Assembly: GCA_963808725.1 (NCBI GenBank)
Contig: CAWEGO010000002.1
Span: forward strand, 248,001-312,000
DNA length: 64,000 nt
Direction of reading: 5' to 3'
From: JAHFUA01 sp963808725
Lineage (GTDB): Bacteria; Acidobacteriota; Terriglobia; Terriglobales; Acidobacteriaceae
Under the pieces are notes generated by a model. The model searched no databases and was not told the DNA's origin. It saw nothing but the letters and a program-made list of their open reading frames with translations. The translations under genes were made by a program, and so were the position numbers. Below, in pieces: positions 18,316 through 26,694 of the stretch. How positions within the stretch are numbered: the first letter of the stretch is position 1; each line of letters begins with the position of its first letter.

Positions 18316-19485
18316 TTACTGAGCGAGCACGTGGTCTAAGACTAGCGCGTTCGTAACCACTTGCTGCCCCGGCTTGAGTCCCGACTTGATCTCTTGCAGA
18401 CTCAGATTCGTCGGTAAGAGGTCGCCACTGACCACTTCCAACCGACGAAACTTTTTGTCCGGCGCAGGCACGAAGACAAAATCGCGGTCGTGCATGTGCA
18501 TCACCGCGGATGCCGGCACGATGGTGTGCATTTCCGTGGTTTGGCCGCGGAAGGTAGCCCTCGCGAACATGCCTACCCGCATCATTCCGGGATTCTGAAC
18601 TTCGATTCGAACCTTGGCGGTGCGAATACTCGGATCGAGGATGGCGCCGATATTGCTGACCCTTCCCTTGAACATGCGATCGGGATATGCATTCAGGCTG
18701 ATCTCCGCGGTATCGCCCAGCCGGACATTGGCCAGATCATTCTCGTACACGTCGCAGACCACCCAGACGATGGACAGGTCAGAAATCGTGAAGGGGTTGG
18801 GGCCAGACAGACCCTGGACGCCCGCCGCGTTGGTGACCTGCTGATCGGTGATCACTCCCGAGACCGGCGCGTAGAGATCAACCATCATCTTCGGATGATC
18901 GGGATCGCTGCCTTGCAGGCGGAGATGCTCCTCGGTGGTTTCGACGTCAATCTTGGCCCGGTGTTCCGCGTCTTCGGCAACCTGAAGATCGTTCAGCGAG
19001 TTGGCGCCGTGCTTGTAGAGATCCTGGACACGATCGAGCTGCACGCGCGTCAAGGCCTCGGCGGAAATGGCCTTGCGGTAATCGGAGAAGCCGCCAGCAA
19101 CATCGTCGCTGCGAACGGTCAGCAACAACTGGCCCTTCTTTACGATATCCCCCAGCCGGGCATGAATCGCTACCACCTTGCCGGTCGCCAGTGATATGAC
19201 GGGAACGTTGCGAGCGATGTCGGGGGTTACCGTGCCGGTGACCACCAACTCGGAGGTCGAAGGCCGTTCCGTGGCTGCCGCGAGCGGAAACTGCTCCGGG
19301 TGGTCCACCGTGAACAGGGTGGGGTCCACGGCGGGCACGATATTCGCGGGCGGCGGCGCCTCTGCTGCCTCCACGTCCCCATGGCGGCTACAACCACCCA
19401 TCGTCAGCAGTAGCGAAATAGATATAAGGAAAACGATTATCTGCAGAAGTTTGCTTTGCATCATAAGCCACCCGTCCCAGGACAT
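18316..19485 (-). CDS. RND efflux periplasmic adaptor (membrane-fusion protein)
   Basis: The 389-residue lipoprotein-like protein has a hydrophobic signal ending in TMGGC, then a proline-rich linker. A biotinyl-lipoyl-like half motif (VVAIHARLGDIVKKGQLLLTV), a helical hairpin (residues ~150-210), the second lipoyl half (LYAPVSGVITDQQV) and a beta-barrel (RVSNIGAILDPSIRTAKVRI) follow in CusB/CzcB order. It links pump to TolC in the periplasm. Starts at 19485 or at tandem ATGs at 19464/19461 are all possible; the later pair puts the signal nearer the N-terminus. The motif at 19546-19562 lies just upstream. Confidence 0.92.
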   Translation of the reverse strand: MSWDGWLMMQSKLLQIIVFLISISLLLTMGGCSRHGDVEAAEAPPPANIVPAVDPTLFTVDHPEQFPLAAATERPSTSELVVTGTVTPDIARNVPVISLATGKVVAIHARLGDIVKKGQLLLTVRSDDVAGGFSDYRKAISAEALTRVQLDRVQDLYKHGANSLNDLQVAEDAEHRAKIDVETTEEHLRLQGSDPDHPKMMVDLYAPVSGVITDQQVTNAAGVQGLSGPNPFTISDLSIVWVVCDVYENDLANVRLGDTAEISLNAYPDRMFKGRVSNIGAILDPSIRTAKVRIEVQNPGMMRVGMFARATFRGQTTEMHTIVPASAVMHMHDRDFVFVPAPDKKFRRLEVVSGDLLPTNLSLQEIKSGLKPGQQVVTNALVLDHVLAQ

Positions 19486-19545
19486 TTCGGGAGCCAGACC
19501 TCCTGCTCAACACCAGCAAAGCTAAAGGAAAAGAAATAAAAAACT

Positions 19546-19562
19546 CGTAGAATCCGCATAAA
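19546..19562 (-). promoter_or_regulatory. Candidate OmpR-type direct-repeat operator (efflux operon)
   Basis: On the minus strand the site reads TTTATG-N5-TCTACG, an 11-bp-spaced direct repeat typical of OmpR/PhoB-family regulators. It begins about 60 nt upstream of the adaptor start. A near match in the same orientation precedes the porin gene (21676-21692). No matching response regulator is in the window. Confidence 0.45.
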
Positions 19563-19623
19563 TAATTCCTAAAGCGTGAGCAAATCCCGAAGGCTTTCCA
19601 GCGTTCAACAACGAGCCTGCGGA

Positions 19624-19661
19624 GCAGCGTCCCGGGTTCAAGACCGACTCCGGGACGCTGC
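19624..19661 (-). terminator. Strong hairpin after the porin gene
   Basis: GCAGCGTCCCGG (19624-19635) pairs perfectly with CCGGGACGCTGC (19650-19661), a 12-bp stem with a 14-nt loop. It lies 57 nt past the porin stop on the minus strand. No T-tract follows, so it may stabilise the 3' end or need Rho rather than terminate alone. Confidence 0.5.
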
Positions 19662-19717
19662 CCCATTCATCTCGCGCATGCCGTTGTCCGTGCGCGGGAA
19701 GTCGACGGTTGACTGAA

Positions 19718-21517
19718 CTAGAACTTCACCATGATGGCCATGGTGGCGACGGCCTGGTCTTTGCGCAGGTCGGGGCAAAAACCGCCGGGGGCCACGACCA
19801 CACAGGTGAAACCCGGCGTAGGGGACAGGAACGGGCCGGGCACAAGCTCGGTTCCTGGAACCAGTGAGCCCGGGCTGCCATTATTGCCGGCTATAGGCGT
19901 AATCCCCCCTCGACCCGTCCAATACGGAACGTTCGCGTGGCGATAGCCCAACTCCCAGCGGAAGGTAATGAACTGGCTGGGCATGTAATCAAAGGTGGCG
20001 GTCGTGTCCCAGGCTTTCATTGGGTCTCCGGGGTTCCCCGTGAAGTAGGGCGATCCGGAGATGGCATCCGCTCCGTTGATGGGCGGGAGCAGCGTCAGGT
20101 AGCGGCCCGGGTTGTTCATCATGCCGCCGCCCAGCGTGAAGCCGTACAGGTCCTTCTTGAACCAGAACCGGTTGTAGGCCATCCAACCCAGGAAGCTCTG
20201 TTTGGGGCCCTCCTTGGTGTCGCCGTGGCAACTCACCCCTCCGCCGTATTCGCATCCCAGCATCGCCGGTAAAGGAGAACGCCATCTTGTCAAGGGTCTT
20301 ATATTTGTTGTCGTAGTACTTGACCTCGATACTGTCGTCGGTGTGGATTCGCGAGCGGCCTATACCGCCGAGGGTGTTGCCCCCCAGCGTGTCTTCACCC
20401 ATGCCGTAATTGTTGAAGACCATCGAAACCCACGGCTTCGGGCGCCACAAAATCTGCCCTCCCAGGCCAGGCTTGGTGCCAGTCCTGGCGTAGGATTGCC
20501 ATCCGTTGATGATCCAGGGCTCAATCTTCAGTTTGTCGGTAGGGAACCACTGGATGCGTATGCCGTTGAAGAACCATGGCGTGTTCGACGAAACATACGA
20601 CGGCTGGTAGGTCCAGTTGTCGAAGTTGTAATAGCTGAACAGGCCAATGTAGGAGACGAAGATTCCGGCGTCGAGGTTGAGCCCGTGGTTGACGTTCCAG
20701 TGGTACCCACCCCAGGCTTCCGAAACGTAGCGGTAAGCGTCGCGCAGGTCCCATTGGCCGCGTGCGACGCTGGCGTCATTCCGCGGCGTCGTGGTGGAAA
20801 ACATTCCAAACATGGTCAGGATCCGGCCGCGAACATTGCCAATGCAGAGTCGCCGCCGAGGCTCAACTGCTCCACCTGGATTTCATCGGACCGGAAAGTC
20901 TCGGTCGATCCGCCAAGCGAGTCGTCTTGCGGATGGTTGGCGTCAAGCGTGTAGTTCGTGTCCGCCCTGAATTCTCCGGTAAAGTATTTCGAATCCAGCG
21001 GGCTCTCCGTGGTGCGCGGAGTGCCGTTGAGCCAGGTCCAGTCGGCATAGGCAAAAGGCTCAGACGGTTTCTCTTTCTCGGGCGGGGTGTTTTCGGTCGC
21101 GGAGCCTGGTGTCGCGGAGCCTGGTGTCGCGGCAGCCAGCGACGCCGGTGCCTGCGTCCCCCCTAACTTCAGGTCCGCGTTCACCAGCGAGGCGGCCGGC
21201 GCTGCCTGTTCCAGCGCCTTCCTCGCGGCTTTCAGTTCCGCCTCCAGTTCCGCCATGCGCACTTCCATAGCGGCCACCCGTTTCGCGAGCGTTTCCGGAT
21301 CTGGCGCGACCGTGGGACGGTTAGCCGTTGCGCTGCCGGTGACGGAAACCTCAGACCCATCCGACGAAGGTTCGTTCCGGGCCGCCAGTTTCGGCTGAGC
21401 ATCAGATTGTGCATGAGTCTGAGCGTAACCGGGTTGGGCCTGAAGCAATGCGAGAGTCAGAGCAAGTACTAGAGGGGAAGCTGCAACCGCTACGGCCTTA
21501 CGCAACAGAGTTCTCAT
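19718..21517 (-). pseudogene. BBP2-like outer-membrane porin with two compensating frameshifts
   Basis: ATG 21517 begins a signal peptide (LVLALTLALLQAQPGYAQ) followed by a coiled-coil segment (residues ~75-110, VAAMEVRMAELEAELKAARK). The barrel is spread over three frames. Frame one ends at 20816; the next runs GNVRGRILTMFGMFSTTTPRND...FTGDAG; the third resumes CEYGGGVSCHGDTKEGPKQS and ends in IMVKF, an outer-membrane C-terminal signature. The first break (near 20845) is consistent with one missing base, the second (near 20262) with one extra, so the original frame is restored. The whole (~600 residues) resembles putative beta-barrel porin-2 (BBP2/OmpL-like) proteins. Substrate is unknown. 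Assembly error is as likely as real inactivation. Confidence 0.7.
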
Positions 21518-21675
21518 AGTTTCACGCTCTTCTGGGTTTGAGGTCACGCTTCGGTTTAGTGAATGTCTAAGTGACGGTGTTCGGGCAAACGCTCAATGTA
21601 CGGGCTCGATTACCAGGGCCAGAATCCACTGTGCAGCATTGCAAAGCACGGCCTATAAAATTTGTATAAAAAGGC

Positions 21676-21692
21676 CGTAGAAAATTCGTAAA
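21676..21692 (-). promoter_or_regulatory. Candidate OmpR-type direct-repeat operator (porin)
   Basis: On the minus strand this reads TTTACG-N5-TCTACG, followed by an AT-rich TTTTTATAC stretch. It matches the site upstream of the efflux adaptor in arm sequence, spacing and orientation. The porin ATG is about 160 nt downstream. Confidence 0.45.
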
Positions 21693-21785
21693 GGTCAGAT
21701 CCCTGGATGGCAGTTGCGAGTAAACTGAGACGCTGAAAGAGGCGCCCAACGCGTAAGCGCGCCGATTTGGATGCTAGGGGTCGTA

Positions 21786-22382
21786 ATGGAGACCGAAATG
21801 GCGAAGGATATGTATGCAATCCTGCAGAGCTTGCTTGAAAGAGTGAAGAAACGCGGTTATTCCGACGAGGACATCCTCCAGGTGGCCAATGTCCAAGGAG
21901 ACAAACTGCTCGACAAGTTTGCCGATGTCATGGTCGAGGCCGCTACCAAGCGGAGAGATACTTTCCCGGTCGCGGTGAACTACGATCTCTCGGTGGAAGA
22001 AGCGATCCTGGCTGGAGATTACCAGGCCGTGCACAAAGATATCACCAGCAAAAACTTTCCCTCCACCAGGAAAGGCCAGGCAGAGCTGGAGATCATGCTG
22101 GTTCGCTTTGACGACCGGATGACGTCCGAGGGTGTTGTCTCCAAGCTCGACGAGGAAGGCTTGCGGGCGGCTGAATTGCCCGAGTTTCTGGCTTTTGGCG
22201 CCAAGTATCCGGATGTGCAGCGGAAATTCTCCGTGGTCGGCTTGGGCTCGGTGTGGCAGGACCGCAAGGGCTTCCGAAACGTCCCGTGCTTGTATACCGC
22301 CTCGGAAGGGCGATACCTGGACCTGCACTGGTGGGACGACGGGTGGTACTCGTATAGCCGCTTCGCGGCGATGCGCAAATAG
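21786..22382 (+). CDS. Conserved-looking hypothetical protein
   Basis: The 198-residue soluble protein has no signal peptide or membrane segment. Its N-terminal half is helical (MAKDMYAILQSLLERVKKRG), followed by an alpha/beta region with NYDLSVEEAILAGDYQAVHK and a C-terminal part rich in Trp and Tyr (LHWWDDGWYSYSRFAA). I do not recognise a named family, although the pattern 'VAVNYDLSVEEAILAG...DITSKNFP' looks like a conserved module. ATG 21786 is chosen over 21771 because AGGGG lies 5 nt upstream. It is divergent from the porin and converges on the adenosine deaminase remnant with 10 nt between stops. Confidence 0.65.
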   Translation: METEMAKDMYAILQSLLERVKKRGYSDEDILQVANVQGDKLLDKFADVMVEAATKRRDTFPVAVNYDLSVEEAILAGDYQAVHKDITSKNFPSTRKGQAELEIMLVRFDDRMTSEGVVSKLDEEGLRAAELPEFLAFGAKYPDVQRKFSVVGLGSVWQDRKGFRNVPCLYTASEGRYLDLHWWDDGWYSYSRFAAMRK

Positions 22383-22392
22383 AGCTTTACAG

Positions 22393-22641
22393 TTAACTCA
22401 CAATTCCAGGCTCGGCTATCAGGCTTTTCCGGGCCTTGGCATAGCCGGGTTTGAGCACTGAATAAATGATATGGCAGCGCTGGTCGTAGGGCAGGAACGC
22501 GCTTTTCATGGCATTGATCGTGAGTTTCTCGAAGTCATCCAAGGAGAGATCGAAGGTTTCGGCGGCGACTTCGAATTCGCGGGTCAGGGTGGTATTGCTC
22601 ATCAGGCGGTTATCAGTATTGAGGGTCACGCGAAATCTCTG
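22393..22641 (-). pseudogene. Adenosine deaminase C-terminal remnant
   Basis: About 80 residues match the extreme C-terminus of adenosine deaminase: RVTLNTDNRLMSNTTLTREF, then a helical LDDFEKLTINAMKSAFLPYD and KPGYAKAR. The TDNRLMS segment carries the conserved late active-site Asp region. The preceding ~260 residues with the HxH zinc motif and catalytic Glu are absent; the reading frame upstream is unrelated and the RIC gene begins within 75 nt. This is a gene end left by a deletion, unless the rest was lost in assembly. Confidence 0.75.
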
Positions 22642-22712
22642 CGGGTAAGAACACGCTTCCCATTGGCCCGGAATTCCGATGAAGGCGGCCCGCAGCGCTC
22701 GCTGTCGCCTAA

Positions 22713-23549
22713 TCACTGCTCCATGGCCACTGCACGCGGGAACAGAATGTTGTTCTCCAAGTGGATGTGCTGGTGCAAGTCCTGCTCAAACTCCACCAGC
22801 GCGCGGAACAGAGTCGCGTAGCTCGTGCAAGCATCGGCCGGAATCGAGTAGTCGCTCGTGATCCGGCGTATTTCGCGTAGTTTCTCGCCGGCATCATCGT
22901 GCTCCATCATCATGACGCGAATTGGATTTCGCACGGTGCCGAAACACGAGGGTCCACAGCCCGAGCCGCTGGCCATCTGCTTCAGGTAAGGAAAAAGAAT
23001 TTGTTCTTCCTTCATCAGGTGTGGGCCCAGTTCGTTGGCCAGCTCGGAAAAGGCGGTCTGCAGCTGTTGCAGTTCGGGATGGTTCTGGCCGTGGACCCCG
23101 GCCACCTTTGCGATCAGCGCCTGCAGGCGCGGCGTCTCACTCTTCACAAACGTGTGGTGCTGGTTGACGATGTGGTCCACCAGTTCACCCAGAGACCTGG
23201 TGTTCCAATCGCAGCTGGTGCCGGATGCAAAAGTCTCGCTGCCTTGTTCGAGTGCGCGCAGGACATCGTCTACCGCGACATTGGCGCTCGCGCAGGCTTC
23301 CTTCAGCGGCCGTTCTCCTCCGCAGCAGTAGTCGATGCCTAGCTTTTCGAAGACGCGAGTGGCGTTGGGGACTTCGACAGCCAACTCGCGGACGGTCTTG
23401 GTGGCGGTGAGTGTCATACTTTTCTTCCTTTTTGACGATGCTGAGGTCCCGGGTTGCGTCGCCGCGCCCAGCAAAGCACCCAGTTCGGCCAGGATTCTCT
23501 TGGCCTCCTGGTTCTCAGCTAGCATGATCTGGATTGGTTTCTGCGACAT
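22713..23549 (-). CDS. ric: Iron-sulfur cluster repair di-iron protein (RIC/ScdA/YtfE family)
   Basis: The C-terminal ~230 residues match RIC proteins: an N-terminal ScdA_N module (TVRELAVEVPNATRVFEKLG, then IDYCCGGERPL) followed by a hemerythrin-like four-helix domain. Its iron ligands appear as DHIVNQHH, HLMKEEQILFPYL, MEHDDAGEKL and QHIHLENNILFPR. RIC proteins repair Fe-S clusters damaged by nitric oxide or oxidants. Two starts have ribosome-binding sites: ATG 23549 (AGGAG, 8 nt; 278 residues) and ATG 23417 (AAGGAAG; 234 residues, nearer family length). The 44-residue extension is unassigned. The adjacent Crp/Fnr-type gene probably controls it. Confidence 0.9.
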   Translation of the reverse strand: MSQKPIQIMLAENQEAKRILAELGALLGAATQPGTSASSKRKKSMTLTATKTVRELAVEVPNATRVFEKLGIDYCCGGERPLKEACASANVAVDDVLRALEQGSETFASGTSCDWNTRSLGELVDHIVNQHHTFVKSETPRLQALIAKVAGVHGQNHPELQQLQTAFSELANELGPHLMKEEQILFPYLKQMASGSGCGPSCFGTVRNPIRVMMMEHDDAGEKLREIRRITSDYSIPADACTSYATLFRALVEFEQDLHQHIHLENNILFPRAVAMEQ

Positions 23550-23598
23550 TTCGCAACTCCTGCAGTCGAGCTTACAGAGAGGGTGGTAGGGAAGGAGA

Positions 23599-23610
23599 TG
23601 ACTTATGTCA
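23599..23610 (-). promoter_or_regulatory. Candidate Crp/Fnr-family operator upstream of RIC
   Basis: TGAC-TTAT-GTCA is a perfect 4-bp inverted repeat with 4-bp spacing, the geometry of FNR/DNR/NnrR sites (TTGAT-N4-ATCAA). It lies 50 nt upstream of the 23549 ATG. A TGTAAGCT about 22 nt closer to the gene could be the -10 of an activated promoter. Confidence 0.45.
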
Positions 23611-23658
23611 CAGGGTAGGAGCAGCGGCCGAGTATCCCCTGCAAAGCCCGTGACAGGG

Positions 23659-24360
23659 CTACTCCTGGGCGTGGACTTCGGCTTCAAGTCTGGCAAGGTC
23701 GGGGATGGTGATGTTCTTGCCATCCATGGCGATGAGGCCCTCGGCCTGGAAGCGGCTGAGGTTGCGGGAAACCAGCTCGCGGACCGTGCCGATCTGTGAG
23801 GCGAGTTCCTGGTTGCTGGCATCAATTTTGAACTGGGCGCGGCCGGAGGTCGTTCCAGCATCGTGGGCGAGGCGCAGCAGAAGAGCAGCCAGTCGGTGGC
23901 GCACGGTAGTGAACGACAGTTCCTCGATGATGCCCACCAGACGCCGCAGGCGCAGGCCGACCATGCGCAGGACTTTCAGCGCGACCTCGGGATGTTCGAG
24001 GCAGAGAGCCCGGAAATCGTTGCGCCTGATGAACAGGAGGATGCATTCGGTAGCAGCGGAGGCCGAGGCTGGATAGGCGCCTCCGTCAAAAATGGGCAGC
24101 TCTGCCACCGAGCTTCCCGCGTGTTCGACGGTAAGCACTTGCTCGCGTCCTCCGGCCGAGGTTTTGAAGATACGGACGTCGCCGCTTTCGACGATGTAGA
24201 GACCGGTGCACGGGTCGCCTTCACTGAAGATCAATTCACCTGAAGCGTGAGGCCTGGTTACGGCGCGGTCCGAGAGGAACTTCAGCTCGGCATCGGACAG
24301 GTCGGAAAAGATCGGGACACGAGCCAGCACGGCGGCGCGTCCAGTTCTGGCCTCAGGCAT
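23659..24360 (-). CDS. Crp/Fnr-family transcriptional regulator
   Basis: The 233-residue protein has an N-terminal cyclic-nucleotide-like beta-roll (residues ~15-130, GELIFSEGDPCTGLYIVESG), a dimerisation helix (HPEVALKVLRMVGLRLRRLV) and a C-terminal winged HTH (residues ~175-225). The recognition segment is ASNQELASQIGTVRELVSRN, close to the E-SR motif of FNR-like proteins. The FNR N-terminal cysteine cluster is absent, so it is not an oxygen-sensing FNR; a NO-sensing DNR/NnrR-like role is inferred from the RIC gene next door. The adjacent palindrome at 23599-23610 is a candidate target. Confidence 0.9.
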   Translation of the reverse strand: MPEARTGRAAVLARVPIFSDLSDAELKFLSDRAVTRPHASGELIFSEGDPCTGLYIVESGDVRIFKTSAGGREQVLTVEHAGSSVAELPIFDGGAYPASASAATECILLFIRRNDFRALCLEHPEVALKVLRMVGLRLRRLVGIIEELSFTTVRHRLAALLLRLAHDAGTTSGRAQFKIDASNQELASQIGTVRELVSRNLSRFQAEGLIAMDGKNITIPDLARLEAEVHAQE

Positions 24361-24393
24361 TCGCGTATTCTACGTGGGCCTGCGCGACGAGAC

Positions 24394-24427
24394 AAAAAAG
24401 AAGCCGCGGCCCCCTTCCCGCGGCTTC
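24394..24427 (-). terminator. Rho-independent terminator for the minus-strand DinB gene
   Basis: GAAGCCGCGG (24400-24409) pairs perfectly with CCGCGGCTTC (24418-24427) around an 8-nt loop. Six A residues at 24394-24399 become a T6 tract on the minus strand. It lies about 140 nt past the DinB-like stop and just upstream of the Crp/Fnr gene, insulating the two. Confidence 0.75.
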
Positions 24428-24568
24428 AGAGCCCAGGAATCGAAATAGCCACGCAGGCACAGGAAATCGGCTGTCGTGTAGATCGCGTCATCGGGTGATC
24501 TCGAGGCCGGACCGAAGAAGCAGCGACCCCAATGATCCGATGACCCGATTACCCGATGGTCAAATCCG

Positions 24569-25167
24569 TCACGCTCGGTAGCGCGGCGGCCGAATGGCGT
24601 TCAGTCGCATGTACACGGCGCTCTCCCCACGGTGGTAGGTGGCGTGATCGAGGAGAAAGCGAACCACCCGGCCCTTCGAGAACGGACGATTCTCCAAGAA
24701 CTGCACCCGCAGCTCGAGGTCAACGTCGGTCAGGTCGGCGGCGCCATGGTGCACGTAGGTGAACGATTCGCGCAGCAGATTCACCACGTCGGCCTTGGAC
24801 TTGACCAGTTCCTTGCCGGCCTCACTGAGCGTGAATGTAGGCTGTGCCTTGTCCTGCACGAAGACTTCGAAGAGGCCGCGCACCGACTCGGCGATGTGCA
24901 CCATCTGCTGCCCGAAGGTCCGCTCCTCAGCCACGGGCCGGAAACCGTAGAGCTGTTCCGGCATGGCCTCGGCGCACTCCACGGCGCAGGCGCGCGCCAG
25001 GCTGATCTCATCCATGAACTCGGAGACGGCGTCGGCGGTGGGACCGCGCCTCAATCCGGAACGGGGATACCCGCCACGCTCCGACTGCGGCCACATCGCC
25101 GGCGCGCACCCAGCCACGAGGCCCAACACCGAAGCGCGCAGCAGCGCACGCCGGGAGAGAAAAGACA
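24569..25167 (-). CDS. Exported DinB-family protein
   Basis: The 199-residue protein starts with an RR-containing export signal (MSFLSRRALLRASVLGLVAG, then C), which could be a Tat or lipoprotein signal. The rest is a four-helix DinB-like domain with metal-ligand candidates QMVHIAES and HATYHRGE, the usual His triad positions. DinB/YfiT-like proteins are metal-dependent hydrolases or thiol transferases; the substrate here is unknown. The ATG at 25167 is chosen because the signal begins there; the frame extends upstream to 25513 without family similarity. The terminator at 24394-24427 lies downstream. Confidence 0.8.
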
Positions 25168-25310
25168 TGTTGACTCCCCTACCCCTTCTACGAAAGGAAT
25201 CCTCGATAGGTTCAGTAGATTTTATTTTTTTGGGCAACATCCTCATCGCGAGAGCATCGTCTCGCTCGGCGTACATCGCGCGAAGGTGCCGGCGCATTCC
25301 GATTTTTCTC

Positions 25311-25339
25311 TTGACATCGTTTTTCATTGACTCTATACA
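25311..25339 (+). promoter_or_regulatory. Sigma-70 promoter of the lysine-rich micro-gene
   Basis: A perfect -35 TTGACA (25311-25316) is followed by exactly 17 nt and a -10 TATACA (25334-25339). Predicted transcription starts near 25346, giving a leader of about 55 nt before the micro-gene at 25402. Confidence 0.75.
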
Positions 25340-25401
25340 TTCAATCACGAGCAACGGCACGTCAGTTGCGTTCCATGAAAAATGGAAGGGAGAATAGAAC
25401 C

Positions 25402-25440
25402 ATGGCAACCAAGAAGAAGGCGAAGAAGAAGAAACACTAA
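25402..25440 (+). CDS. 12-residue lysine-rich micropeptide
   Basis: The frame encodes MATKKKAKKKKH (8 of 12 residues are lysine). It has GGGAGA about 9 nt before the ATG, a consensus promoter 60-90 nt upstream and a strong terminator 22 nt after the stop. The promoter-to-terminator unit is about 150 nt and contains nothing else, so either the peptide or the RNA is the product. Short Lys/Ala-rich peptides resemble the tails of histone-H1-like nucleoid proteins or ribosomal-protein extensions, but that is speculation. I know of no named family. Confidence 0.6.
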   Translation: MATKKKAKKKKH

Positions 25441-25462
25441 CCGCCTGGCCCGATCGTAAGAA

Positions 25463-25495
25463 CGGGGACGCCGGCAAGCGTCCCCGAATTTTTTT
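25463..25495 (+). terminator. Rho-independent terminator of the micro-gene
   Basis: CGGGGACGC (25463-25471) pairs perfectly with GCGTCCCCG (25478-25486) around a 6-nt loop, followed by AATTTTTTT. It ends the plus-strand micro-gene unit and lies 15 nt from the convergent rmuC stop. Confidence 0.9.
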
Positions 25496-25509
25496 GTGTT
25501 GGAAACGTC

Positions 25510-26694
25510 TCACCCCTTCGCCGCGCCCAGTGCGCGCTTTTCCTCGTCCAGCGGCAGTTCCGGCTGGCTCATCCCCGCGCCCGCTAGGTTGTGTACGCGG
25601 TTCTCCAGTTTGCTCAGCGCTCGCGTGCTGTCGTCGTAGCTCTTGCCTGCGTTCTTCAGGTGCGTGCCCAGCTTGTCGTAGACGTCGGTGAACTTCTCGA
25701 GTTCGAAGCGCAGCGACTCCATCTGCCGCAGGATCGATTCCGCCTGCTGGCTCACGTGCAGGCTCTTGAGTCCGACCACGATGGTATGCAGGTAGGCGTA
25801 GAGCGAGTTGGGCGATACCGGCATGACGCGTTTCTGCGCGCAGTACTCGTAGAGCCCGTTGTCGTCTTCGTCGCGGATGATGGCTTCGTAGTAGACGTTT
25901 TCCGCGGGGATGTACATGAGCGCGAAGGGCAGCGTGCCTTCGGCGGGCTGGATGTACTTGCTGGTCTCGTCCACGCGCTTGCGGACATCTTTCAGGAACT
26001 CGCGGCGCGCAACTTTTTTCTCGTCATCGGTTCCGGCGGCGGCGATGCGCCGGAAACTCTCCAGCGAAAACTTGGAATCGATGGCCACCATTCCCTGCGG
26101 GAACATCAGCACGGCGTCCACCTTCTCGCCGGAAGCGAACGCGTACTGCGTCCGGTACTGCTCGCGCGCGAACACCATGGCCAGCAGGTTTTCGAGCTGC
26201 TCCTCGCCGAAACCGCCGCGCAGCTTGGGCGCGGTGAGAATGTGCTGCAGATCGGCGATGGTCTTCGACAGCTCGGCCAGGTGCCGCGCCTGCTCGCTCA
26301 TGCCACCCACCTGCTTCTGCAATTCGGCGAAGATGTTCTGCACGTGCGCCATGCGGTCGTTCACTTCCTTCAACGTCCCGCTCATCGCCTTCACGTTCTC
26401 GTTCAGCCGGTCGCCGAGCTGGCGGCTCATCGCTTCCAGGCGCTCGGCGACGTTGCAGTTAACGGCCCCCAGCGCCTTCTGCACGTTGTCGCCCATGCCT
26501 TCGATCTGCTTGCTGAACACGTCGACGACATGCGAGACGGATCGATCAGTACTTTCGCGCAAGACGTTGAAGTCGTTGCGCAGCGCCTGCGCCTGCGGGT
26601 CGGATGTCGCCGGACGCCGCAACACCAGGACGACTGCTACCACCGCGACCAGCGCCAGGAGCACGGCGACGAACGCCAGCGCGACGGCCAGCAT
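25510..26694 (-). CDS. rmuC: DNA recombination protein RmuC
   Basis: The 394-residue protein has an N-terminal membrane segment (LAFVAVLLALVAVVAVVLVL) and a long coiled coil (residues ~60-150). The RmuC core follows: KLRGGFGEEQLENLLAMVFA, VDAVLMFPQGMVAIDSKFSL (the PD-(D/E)XK-like Asp...DSK) and FALMYIPAENVYYEAI. RmuC limits recombination between short or inverted repeats, presumably as a nuclease. ATG 26694 shares one base with the stop of the upstream helicase-nuclease gene (TGATG), so the two are translationally coupled. The frame extends upstream to 26883 but that part is the helicase gene read in another frame. Confidence 0.93.
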   Translation of the reverse strand: MLAVALAFVAVLLALVAVVAVVLVLRRPATSDPQAQALRNDFNVLRESTDRSVSHVVDVFSKQIEGMGDNVQKALGAVNCNVAERLEAMSRQLGDRLNENVKAMSGTLKEVNDRMAHVQNIFAELQKQVGGMSEQARHLAELSKTIADLQHILTAPKLRGGFGEEQLENLLAMVFAREQYRTQYAFASGEKVDAVLMFPQGMVAIDSKFSLESFRRIAAAGTDDEKKVARREFLKDVRKRVDETSKYIQPAEGTLPFALMYIPAENVYYEAIIRDEDDNGLYEYCAQKRVMPVSPNSLYAYLHTIVVGLKSLHVSQQAESILRQMESLRFELEKFTDVYDKLGTHLKNAGKSYDDSTRALSKLENRVHNLAGAGMSQPELPLDEEKRALGAAKG

